Made by a program: the position numbers and the translations under genes. DNA of 64,000 nucleotides from QHXM01 sp963697975 (lineage in GTDB: Bacteria; Acidobacteriota; Blastocatellia; Pyrinomonadales; Pyrinomonadaceae), in contig OY969111.1 in the NCBI GenBank assembly GCA_963697975.1, positions 3,782,001 through 3,846,000 of the forward strand. The letters are read 5' to 3'. The notes beneath the pieces were generated by a model, which saw nothing but the letters and a program-made list of their open reading frames with translations, searched no databases and was not told the origin of the DNA. Position 1 is the first letter of the stretch, and every line of letters starts with the position of its first letter. Shown here piece by piece: positions 43,546 to 50,469 of this stretch.

Positions 43546-44319
43546 TTAATCGTCAAGATATTTTAACAGAGGTGCGATCATCTCTTTGGCCTCGCCGCGT
43601 GTTCCCTTCAGAATCAACGCCTGCGTCGCCACCTGTTGCAAGGCAGCGAAAGCCTTCCCCGGCTGGGTGCGTGCGGAGACGGTCTGATTGAGCAGCTCCA
43701 GAACGCCCTGCCCGGCTGACAACGCGCGCGGTCGCCACTTTGCTCCCGGCTTGTACTGGCTCACAATCACCAACTTCACCGGCAGCGGCTTGACTCCTGC
43801 GCGCCCGCCCAGTTTCTCAACCGGGTATCTCTGCTGTTTTCCCGTCTCGCCCTCCCTAATCTGCAACGGCCTCGGATAAGGATGCACACGCCCCTGCGCG
43901 TCCAGCACCGCATACTCATCCGAATAGTAAATCGCCCCGGCTTTAATCAACTCGGCAATCAATGTCGTCTTGCCGCTGTAGCTGCGTCCCGGCACGAGGA
44001 TGGCCTGTCCCTTCCAGCCGACAACGCCCGCATGAACGAACACTCTGCGCGGCGCTTCCGTCGCCACGTGCATTTGCAAATCCGACTCGAACATCTCCAA
44101 CGCTTCTTCCAGATTTCTCGTGCGGGCGAGACGGCCAATGTCCCTGTACAGCAGATTGAAACGGCGAACGCCGCGTGGCTGCGCCTCACCGCCGCTACTA
44201 TAGACGAACGAGTACAACCGCTCGACGATGGTTGATGATGATGGTTTCCATCCCGGCGGAAAATAGTCCTGCACGAGACGCAGTGCTTCCGGGTTATTAA
44301 CGCGAACCCCGACCAGCAC
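43546..44319 (-). CDS. HPr kinase/phosphorylase-like protein (HprK-related kinase)
   Basis: A 257-residue protein with the HprK-type P-loop PGRSYSGKTTLIAEL at about 130-144 and YYSDEYAVLD following, as in the kinases that phosphorylate the C-terminal residue of some lasso peptides. It is not the true HprK of sugar regulation (it lacks the usual N-terminal domain and genomic setting). The start is doubtful: the frame begins with GTG at 44319, but recognisable protein (GISFTSHGVLVGVRVN) continues upstream to a TGA at 44379-44377 with no ATG, GTG or TTG. Either a rare start is used or the 5' end is lost next to a REP remnant. Confidence 0.7.
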   Translation of the reverse strand: MLVGVRVNNPEALRLVQDYFPPGWKPSSSTIVERLYSFVYSSGGEAQPRGVRRFNLLYRDIGRLARTRNLEEALEMFESDLQMHVATEAPRRVFVHAGVVGWKGQAILVPGRSYSGKTTLIAELIKAGAIYYSDEYAVLDAQGRVHPYPRPLQIREGETGKQQRYPVEKLGGRAGVKPLPVKLVIVSQYKPGAKWRPRALSAGQGVLELLNQTVSARTQPGKAFAALQQVATQALILKGTRGEAKEMIAPLLKYLDD

Positions 44320-44387
44320 GCCATGACTTGTAAAGGAGATGCCTGCCGCCCACCCGAGGCGGTCAATCTTCTCGATTCAAGTTGTTC

Positions 44388-44415
44388 GCCGCTTCAGGTG
44401 CGGCAGATTTGTTGG
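44388..44415. repeat. REP-like palindrome remnant near the kinase 5' end
   Basis: GCCGC-TTCAGGT-GCGGC followed by AGATTTGTTG resembles the right-most palindrome of the RAYT element (TGCCGC-TGAC-GCGGCA followed by GATTTACTTG, 30013-30037). It lies just upstream of the apparently truncated kinase gene. Confidence 0.5.
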
Positions 44416-44504
44416 TGACAAAATGAAGATGATTCCTGACTGATTGATTAGGTGCTTTGAAAGACTGTCGGAAAATACGTTAAATCCATTGATGCGTCAA
44501 ATGA

Positions 44505-45914
44505 CTATTCATCGACAGCCGTCTCCGTCTTCGCCAGAGATGCGCGCGCCGCTTCGAGTGCTTCCGTCACGCGCTCAGGGGATGTGCCGCCCGTTTGCGA
44601 CTTGGTCGCGAGCGTCTGCTCAAGCGAAAGAGCGAGGTAAACGTCTTCTTCGATGAGCGGCGAGAATCTCTGCAACTCGTCGAGCGCGAGGTCTTGCAAC
44701 TCGCAGCCTCTCTCGATTGATTGTAAGACAACACGCCCGACCATCTCGTGGGCCTCACGAAACGGTACACCCTTGCGCGCGAGATAATCAGCGAGTTCCG
44801 TCGCATTCATGTGGCCGCGTGCAGCAACCGCGCGAGTTCTCTCCTCGCGCACGCGCACATTACGCAGCACCGTCGCCGTTACTTCCAGCGATGCCTGGGT
44901 TGTCTCAGCCGTGTCGAAGACGGCCTCCTTGTCTTCCTGCATATCCTTGTTGTAGGCGAGCGGCAACCCTTTCAGCGTCGCCAGCAGCCCGCCCAGATGA
45001 CCAAAGACGCGTCCCGATTTGCCACGCACCAATTCCATCGAATCCGGATTCTTCTTCTGCGGCATCAGGCTTGAGCCGGTCGCCACACTATCGCTCAACT
45101 CAAGAAAGCCGAACTCGGTGGTCGAGTAGATGATGATGTCTTCAGCGAGCCGCGAAAGATGAAGCATGACGAGAGAGCAGGCGGCTGCAAACTCTATGCA
45201 GAAGTCGCGGTCGCTCACGGCGTCGAGGCTGTTGCGCGAAACGCTGTCAAAGCCAAGAGCGCGCGCCACTCCTTCGCGGTCAATCTTATAACTCGTGCCT
45301 GAGAGCGCCGCCGAGCCGAGCGGCATGACGTTGACGCGCTCTCTCAACTGCCTGAGCCGCTCACAGTCGCGCGCCAGCATCTCAAAGTAAGCGAGACACC
45401 AGTGCGCCCAGAGGATGGGCTGCGCGCGTTGGAGGTGCGTGTAGCCGGGAAGCACCGCCGTCGGGTAAGCTCCCGCCAGCTCAAGCAATGCGCTTTGCGT
45501 GTCGCGCGCCTTCTTAATCGTGTTGTCAATCTCGTCTCGCAGCCAGAGACGCAGATCGGTTGCCACCTGATCGTTGCGGCTGCGCCCCGTGTGGAGCTTG
45601 CGCCCCGTGTCGCCGATTAATTGCACGAGACGCGCCTCGACAAATGAATGGACATCTTCGGCAGGTAACTCGTCGAAATAACTTGTCTCCGCTCGCGCCC
45701 GCTTCATAATTGTCTCAAGGCCGTTTCTGATTTGCTCCGCTTCCGCCGAATCCAGAACGCCTGCGCCGCGCAAGCCCTCGCAATGCGCGAGACTGGCGCG
45801 CACGTCCGCCTCAAACAATTTCCGGTCGAAGCCGAACGAGCGATTGAACTCCGTGAACCTCTCGTCAGCCGCGCCTGTGAATCGCCCGCCCCACAAATTT
45901 TTCGACTCGCTCAT
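44505..45914 (-). CDS. argH: Argininosuccinate lyase
   Basis: A 469-residue enzyme of the fumarase/aspartase superfamily that splits argininosuccinate into arginine and fumarate. The start is SKNLWGGRFTGAADERFTEF; the superfamily signature GSSLMPQKKNPD is present; LHTGRSRNDQVATDLRLW and PGYTHLQRAQPILWAHW are ArgH hallmarks. It is divergently placed from argR and the other arg genes, across a MITE-like repeat and the argR control region. Confidence 0.95.
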   Translation of the reverse strand: MSESKNLWGGRFTGAADERFTEFNRSFGFDRKLFEADVRASLAHCEGLRGAGVLDSAEAEQIRNGLETIMKRARAETSYFDELPAEDVHSFVEARLVQLIGDTGRKLHTGRSRNDQVATDLRLWLRDEIDNTIKKARDTQSALLELAGAYPTAVLPGYTHLQRAQPILWAHWCLAYFEMLARDCERLRQLRERVNVMPLGSAALSGTSYKIDREGVARALGFDSVSRNSLDAVSDRDFCIEFAAACSLVMLHLSRLAEDIIIYSTTEFGFLELSDSVATGSSLMPQKKNPDSMELVRGKSGRVFGHLGGLLATLKGLPLAYNKDMQEDKEAVFDTAETTQASLEVTATVLRNVRVREERTRAVAARGHMNATELADYLARKGVPFREAHEMVGRVVLQSIERGCELQDLALDELQRFSPLIEEDVYLALSLEQTLATKSQTGGTSPERVTEALEAARASLAKTETAVDE

Positions 45915-45937
45915 TCATCCCTCCGTCTAAACTTATA

Positions 45938-46088
45938 GTAGGACAGACATTCCTGTCTGTCATTAGTGGGTCATTAGTGGGACAGGCATTCCTGCCTGTC
46001 GCAGCGTGCTTAAGCCACGCTCTTCATGTTTGATAGCAAGTATTCGCGCTCTCCGCGCTCAATGACAGACCGAGAATGTCTGTCCTAC
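45938..46088. mobile_element. 151-bp MITE-like element with about 26-bp terminal inverted repeats
   Basis: The left end GTAGGACAGACATTCCTGTC (45938 on) and the right end (46063-46088), read inverted, agree over about 26 bases. Inside are a second GGACAGGCATTCCTGCCTGTC palindrome (about 45980-46000) and a CTTAAG-centred stem. No coding capacity. It lies between divergent argH and argR, where it may carry or displace regulatory sites. Confidence 0.7.
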
Positions 46089-46103
46089 CACACGTAAAGT
46101 TAT

Positions 46104-46171
46104 TTGACCGAGATGCATCTTGGGTGTTATTTTATGCATCTATGCAGTAATTATGCAAATTGATTGCATAA
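46104..46171 (+). promoter_or_regulatory. argR promoter with two adjacent ARG-box-like palindromes
   Basis: TTGACC (46104-46109), 18 bases, TATTTT (46128-46133). Overlapping and following it are two dyads: TTATGCA-TCTA-TGCAGTAA (46132-46150) and TTATGCAA with TTGCATAA around a 5-base spacer (46151-46171). They have the size and paired spacing of ArgR operators but a TGCA core in place of TGAAT. Autorepression by ArgR is inferred. Confidence 0.55.
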
Positions 46172-46179
46172 GAAGGGCT

Positions 46180-46605
46180 ATGCAGAAAGAGACACGACAG
46201 CAGAGAATCCTGAGCTTGATTCGCGCCAAGCGCATCGGGACGCAGGATGAATTGACGGCGTATCTTGAGCGCGCCGGAGTCGCGGCGACGCAATCGAGCA
46301 TCTCGCGCGACCTCGTAGAGCTTGGCGTCGTCAAGCATCACGGCCATTACACGCTGCCCAGAAGCACGAATGGCTCGGCGGCGCGCGGGTTGCTCAGTCT
46401 GGATACGGCGGGCGACGTGCTGGTTGTGGCAAAGTGCGATTCCGGCATGGCCTCGGCGGTGGCCGTTGAAATTGACCGCGCCGCGATACCTGAAATCGTC
46501 GGCACGCTCGCAGGCGAAGACACCATCTTCATCGCCGTCACAGACCGCAAGACGCAACGCACGGCGATCAGGAAGATTTGGGAGGTATTGGACGATGGAC
46601 GATAG
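46180..46605 (+). CDS. argR: Arginine repressor ArgR
   Basis: A 141-residue two-domain regulator. The N-terminal winged helix has RQQRILSLIRAKRIGTQDEL and ATQSSISRDLVELGVVKHHG, the ArgR DNA-reading helix with SSISRDL. The C-terminal oligomerisation and arginine-binding domain is less conserved: VVAKCDSGMASAVAVEIDRA then IVGTLAGEDTIFIAV (the GT-AGDDT arginine loop is present as GTLAGEDT). The ATG at 46180 was chosen because the domain begins there; AGAAGGG lies very close upstream. It probably represses the arg genes with arginine as corepressor. Its C-terminal codons run into hairpin H8. Confidence 0.88.
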   Translation: MQKETRQQRILSLIRAKRIGTQDELTAYLERAGVAATQSSISRDLVELGVVKHHGHYTLPRSTNGSAARGLLSLDTAGDVLVVAKCDSGMASAVAVEIDRAAIPEIVGTLAGEDTIFIAVTDRKTQRTAIRKIWEVLDDGR

Positions 46606-46684
46606 ACCATAGACGATGGCCAAAAGAACACAGCTTGTGTTTCGTTGCCCATCGTCCATCGTCCATCGTCCATCGTCCATTGGA
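46589..46684. repeat. Heptad inverted repeat H8 (GGACGAT type) between argR and argG
   Basis: The left arm (46590-46620) reads GGACGAT, GGACGAT, AGACCAT, AGACGAT. The right arm (about 46649-46681) is CCATCGT four times. The left arm encodes the last residues of ArgR (LDDGR) and its stop codon; the right arm ends just before the argG start. Confidence 0.88.
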
Positions 46685-46687
46685 ACA

Positions 46688-47890
46688 ATGACTGAGAAGA
46701 AAATCAAAAAGATTGTGCTGGCTTATTCGGGCGGGTTGGATACGTCCGTGATGCTGCGTTGGATCAAGGAGAAGTACAATTGCGAGGTCGTCTGCTATTG
46801 CGCCGACGTGGGTCAGGGCGAAGAGTTGGACGGACTCGAAGCGAAGGCTCATGAGACTGGCGCGTCGAAGTTGTATATCGAGGATTTGCGCGAAGAGTTT
46901 GTTCGCGATTACGTCTGGACGGCGGTCAAGGCCAATGCGGTTTATGAGGGCGTGTATCTTTTGGGCACGTCGCTGGCGCGCCCGGTGATTGCGAAGGGGC
47001 AGATTGAGATTGCGCGTCGTGAGGGCGCTGATGCGGTCGCGCACGGAGCGACGGGCAAGGGCAACGATCAGGTGCGTTTCGAGTTGACGTACTACGCGCT
47101 TGAGCCGGACATCAAGGTCGTCGCTCCGTGGCGCGAGTGGGAGTTCAAGGGACGCTCCGATCTCATAGCCTACGCCAAAGAACATAACATCCCGGTGACG
47201 GCGACCGCTGAGAAGCCTTACTCGACCGACCGTAACCTGATGCACATTTCTTACGAGGGCGGCATTCTCGAAGACCCCTGGAGTGAGCCTCCCGCAGATA
47301 TTTTCCAGTTGACGAAAGCGCCGGAAGAGGCACGCGCAGAAGCCGAGTACGTTGAAATCGGATTCGAGAAGGGCGAGCCTGTCTCAATCAACGGTCAGAG
47401 TCTCGGTGCGGTTGCTCTGCTGGAAAAGTTGAATCAGCTTGGCGGTTCGCACGGAATCGGGCGCGTTGATCTGGTGGAGAATCGTTTCGTCGGAATGAAA
47501 TCGCGCGGCGTTTATGAAACTCCGGGCGTGACGATTCTGCAAGCGGCGCATCGCGCGCTGGAATCAATCACGCTCGACCGCGAGGTGATGCACTTGCGCG
47601 ATTCATTCGGCGTCAAGTTCGCGGAAAGCGTCTATTACGGATTCTGGTTCGCGCCTGAGTTTGAATTGATGCGGAAGATGATTGATGAAACGCAAAGCGG
47701 TGTGACGGGCGATGTGCGGTTGAAGCTTTATCGCGGAAGCGCCGTTGTGGTCGGGCGACGCGCGCCGCACTCACTCTACAACGAGCGGCTGGCGACGTTT
47801 GAGGCCGAAGACATCTACAACCAGCGCGACGCAGAAGGTTTCATCAAGCTCAACGCCCTGCGTCTCAGATTGAGGGGCTTGAGCCGGTAA
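46688..47890 (+). CDS. argG: Argininosuccinate synthase
   Basis: A 400-residue ATP-dependent ligase joining citrulline and aspartate. The PP-loop AYSGGLDTSVMLRWI lies near residue 12; ARPVIAKGQIEIARREGADAVAHGAT and GKGNDQVRFEL follow as in all ArgG proteins, and DPWSEPPADIFQLTK is the typical mid-region. The ATG at 46688 was chosen because the earlier open frame only reads hairpin H8. The Shine-Dalgarno is weak, so access may be set by the hairpin. Confidence 0.95.
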   Translation: MTEKKIKKIVLAYSGGLDTSVMLRWIKEKYNCEVVCYCADVGQGEELDGLEAKAHETGASKLYIEDLREEFVRDYVWTAVKANAVYEGVYLLGTSLARPVIAKGQIEIARREGADAVAHGATGKGNDQVRFELTYYALEPDIKVVAPWREWEFKGRSDLIAYAKEHNIPVTATAEKPYSTDRNLMHISYEGGILEDPWSEPPADIFQLTKAPEEARAEAEYVEIGFEKGEPVSINGQSLGAVALLEKLNQLGGSHGIGRVDLVENRFVGMKSRGVYETPGVTILQAAHRALESITLDREVMHLRDSFGVKFAESVYYGFWFAPEFELMRKMIDETQSGVTGDVRLKLYRGSAVVVGRRAPHSLYNERLATFEAEDIYNQRDAEGFIKLNALRLRLRGLSR

Positions 47891-47915
47891 ATTTATTGAA
47901 AGGTATGATGAAGCG

Positions 47916-49028
47916 ATGTCAATGACGAAAAGCGTGGACCTTGCATTTGCAACAACAGTTGTGGTGGTCGAAGCCGACAAGATCGGCTCTGCTGCTTCGC
48001 CTCTCAATCTACCGAAGACGATGGCAGTCGTTGACGCCTCAGAGAACCCGGGCGCGGGCGACGTGGTGGTGGTGCGCGCTCTGACGGACAGCGCGACATA
48101 TAACCAGTTGGAGTTGCCGACCGGAAGAATGGCGAAGATCAATCCGGGCGACGTGCTGGTCGGTGTGCTGGGACGCAGGCGCGCATTGAAGGGATTTGTC
48201 GGCGACGTGCCGTTGAGTATCCACGCGGGTGATCGCCTTCATTTGCTGAACATGGGCGGCGTCATCGGCCTCTGCACGGGGCATCATTCGAGCTTGTCCG
48301 ACGCGATCAGTGTTGAAGTAATCGGGCTGGCCTGTGATGAGCGTGGCCGCGTGCTCAACATCGCGGATGTCGCTTTGCCGCTCAGCGAGAATTTAGGACA
48401 AACTGCGCCGCTCGTGCTTGTTGCCGGAACGTGCATGAACAGCGGGAAGACTTACGCCGCGACGGAGTTGATTAAGCAGGCGACGCGCTTAGGCTTGAAA
48501 GTCGCGGCGGCGAAGCTGTCGGGTGTGGCGTGCTTGCGCGACACGCTCAACATGGCGGATCACGGAGCGATTGCGACTGCCAGCTTTCTTGATTGCGGGC
48601 TGCCTTCGACGGTTGACGCCGGTGATTTAGCTCCCGTCGCAAAGTCAATCATCACGCGCTTGAACAATGAGAAGCCCGACATGATCGTTATCGAACTGGG
48701 CGACGGTATCCTCGGCGGCTATTCGGTTGATTCCGTGTTTGATGATGAAGAGTTGCGCGCGGCGACCGCTGCCCTCGTCTTCTGCGCGTCGGATTACGTC
48801 GGCGCGTGGGGCGGCATCGAATTGTTCCGCAGGCGCGGAATTTCTGTGGACGTAATCGCAGGCTCCGTGACCGACTCGCAGATGGGCGAAGACTTTATCG
48901 AGCGCGAGTTCAATGTTCCGGCAGGCAATGCGCGCAGGGACGGCACGCGGCTTTTCAAGATCGTTAAAGATAAGGTTTCGAGTTTCGGGTTGCGTGTTTC
49001 GAGCCTACCTTCCGGTGCGCTCGACTAA
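47916..49028 (+). CDS. P-loop NTPase of unknown function (possibly DUF1611-like) in the arg operon
   Basis: A 370-residue protein. The first 170 residues form a beta-rich domain (FVGDVPLSIHAGDRLHLLNM). Then comes a nucleotide-binding domain with Walker A VAGTCMNSGKTYAATELI at about 165-182 and MIVIELGDGILGGYSVD as the Walker B region, which recalls dethiobiotin-synthetase-like and DUF1611 proteins. I cannot name a reaction. It lies between argG and argC in the same direction, so a role in arginine metabolism or its control is possible. The last 15 residues (VSSFGLRVSSL and on) are encoded by the left arm of hairpin H9 and are probably not part of the fold. Confidence 0.65.
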   Translation: MSMTKSVDLAFATTVVVVEADKIGSAASPLNLPKTMAVVDASENPGAGDVVVVRALTDSATYNQLELPTGRMAKINPGDVLVGVLGRRRALKGFVGDVPLSIHAGDRLHLLNMGGVIGLCTGHHSSLSDAISVEVIGLACDERGRVLNIADVALPLSENLGQTAPLVLVAGTCMNSGKTYAATELIKQATRLGLKVAAAKLSGVACLRDTLNMADHGAIATASFLDCGLPSTVDAGDLAPVAKSIITRLNNEKPDMIVIELGDGILGGYSVDSVFDDEELRAATAALVFCASDYVGAWGGIELFRRRGISVDVIAGSVTDSQMGEDFIEREFNVPAGNARRDGTRLFKIVKDKVSSFGLRVSSLPSGALD

Positions 49029-49080
49029 ATCGCGGAGGTGGCAAGATGAACTCGAAACTCGAAACTCAAAACTCGAAACT
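48975..49080. repeat. Heptad inverted repeat H9 (GTTTCGA type) inside two coding ends
   Basis: The left arm (48975-49003) reads GTTTCGA, GTTTCGG, GTTGCGT, GTTTCGA and is coding for the P-loop protein's tail. The right arm (about 49048-49080) reads ACTCGAA, ACTCGAA, ACTCAAA, ACTCGAA and encodes the first residues of ArgC. Confidence 0.85.
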
Positions 49081-50101
49081 TCGCGTCGGCATCTTCGGCG
49101 GTTCGGGTTATGGCGGGGCGGAGCTTTTGCGCCTGCTGTTGCTGCATCCGCACGTCGAGATTGCGTTGGTGACGGCGAACGAACATGCGGGCAAGGCTGT
49201 CGGCGACGTGCATCGAAATCTGTACGGGTTGACCGGGCTACGTTTCACTGCCATGCCGGAAGATTTCGAGAGTTTGAGCGAACTGGATTTCGTTTTCCTC
49301 TCACTCCCGCACGGGCAGGCGATTGATGTCGTGCCGCGCTTGCCGCAGGGCTTGAAGATAATTGACCTGTCGGGAGATTTTCGCCTGCGCGACCGCGAGA
49401 CGTTTGAGCGTTTCTACAATCGCCAGCACACGGCGATGGACGCGCAAGGCGAGTTCGTTTATGGCTTGACGGAGACCAATCGTGAGACTATCAAGAAGGC
49501 AAGCCGCATCAGCAATCCCGGCTGCTTTGCGACCGCGACGTTGCTTGGCCTCGCGCCGCTTATCGCCCGAAATCTTTTGCAGGGGCGCGTGATTGTTGAC
49601 GCCAAGACAGGCTCTTCGGGTTCAGGCGCGAAGGCTGCGCCGAACACGCATCATCCGCAGCGCATGAACTCTTTTTACGCTTACAAACCTTTCACGCACC
49701 AGCACGTGCCGGAGATCGAGCAGGAGCTACGCGCCGTCGGCGACTTCACGCACGAGCTAATCTTTATGACGCATAGCCTGCCGGTCGCGCGCGGCATCTT
49801 CGCGTCCATTTATGTCGAAACGAAAACAGAGATGACAGTAGAGGATGTGCGCGCCGTCTTCGCAGATTTTTACAAAGATTCCTTCTTCGTCCGATTGGTG
49901 GAAAATTCGCCCGACATCAACTGGGTCAAGACGACCAACTTTTGCGACCTCGGATTTGCGGCGCGCGGTCGCCAGCTCGTCGTTTTCTCCGCAATTGATA
50001 ATCTGGTCAAAGGCGCAGCCGGGCAAGCCGTGCAGAACATGAACCTGATGGCGGGGATTGATGAGAAGACAGGATTAATTCTGACCGGGAGTAATCCATG
50101 A
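49046..50101 (+). CDS. argC: N-acetyl-gamma-glutamyl-phosphate reductase
   Basis: A 351-residue NADPH-dependent reductase, third step of arginine synthesis. GIFGGSGYGGAELLRLLLLHP is the NADP site; the catalytic Cys is in SNPGCFATATLLGL; KTGSSGSGAKAAPNTHHP and YAYKPFTHQHVPEIEQEL are the ArgC signatures. The first 11 residues (MNSKLETQNSK) are unusual and come from heptad repeats of H9; the conserved protein begins LRVGIFGG. GGAGG lies 8 bases before the ATG. It overlaps the next gene by 4 bases. Confidence 0.95.
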   Translation: MNSKLETQNSKLRVGIFGGSGYGGAELLRLLLLHPHVEIALVTANEHAGKAVGDVHRNLYGLTGLRFTAMPEDFESLSELDFVFLSLPHGQAIDVVPRLPQGLKIIDLSGDFRLRDRETFERFYNRQHTAMDAQGEFVYGLTETNRETIKKASRISNPGCFATATLLGLAPLIARNLLQGRVIVDAKTGSSGSGAKAAPNTHHPQRMNSFYAYKPFTHQHVPEIEQELRAVGDFTHELIFMTHSLPVARGIFASIYVETKTEMTVEDVRAVFADFYKDSFFVRLVENSPDINWVKTTNFCDLGFAARGRQLVVFSAIDNLVKGAAGQAVQNMNLMAGIDEKTGLILTGSNP

Positions 50102-50469
50102 AGCAAGATGGGAGCTTTGAGGTTGCGGCGGTCAAGCCACCTATTTCTTTTGACGTGCTGGAAAAGATAGACATGCGCGTCGGAACCATCGAACTCGTCG
50201 AGGGCGTGCGCGGCTCGAATAAGCTAGTCAAGCTCACCGTTAATTTCGGCGATCACCGGAGAACGATTTTTGTGGGCATGAAGCAGGAGCGACAAAATCC
50301 TCAAGAGATAGAGGGTCGCCAGGCGCTGTTCGTCGTCAACCTTGAGCCGAAAAAGATGGCTGGTGAAATCTCTGAAGGGATGCTGTTCGATATAGGGCAC
50401 GCTGACGGACTTCAGCCCGTGCTGGCCGTCCCGGAAAGTCGCGTCCCAGACGGAGCGAGGGCAGGATGA
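50098..50469 (+). CDS. Stand-alone tRNA-binding (OB-fold) domain protein
   Basis: A 123-residue protein made of one tRNA-binding OB domain, like the C-terminal domain of methionyl-tRNA synthetase, Trbp111 and CsaA: ISFDVLEKIDMRVGTIELVE, NKLVKLTVNFGDHRRTIFVG, GRQALFVVNLEPKKMAGEIS and EGMLFDI. It overlaps argC and argD by 4 bases each (ATGA at both ends), so it is firmly part of the arg operon. Whether it binds tRNA or acts as a chaperone (as proposed for CsaA) cannot be told. Confidence 0.85.
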   Translation: MKQDGSFEVAAVKPPISFDVLEKIDMRVGTIELVEGVRGSNKLVKLTVNFGDHRRTIFVGMKQERQNPQEIEGRQALFVVNLEPKKMAGEISEGMLFDIGHADGLQPVLAVPESRVPDGARAG

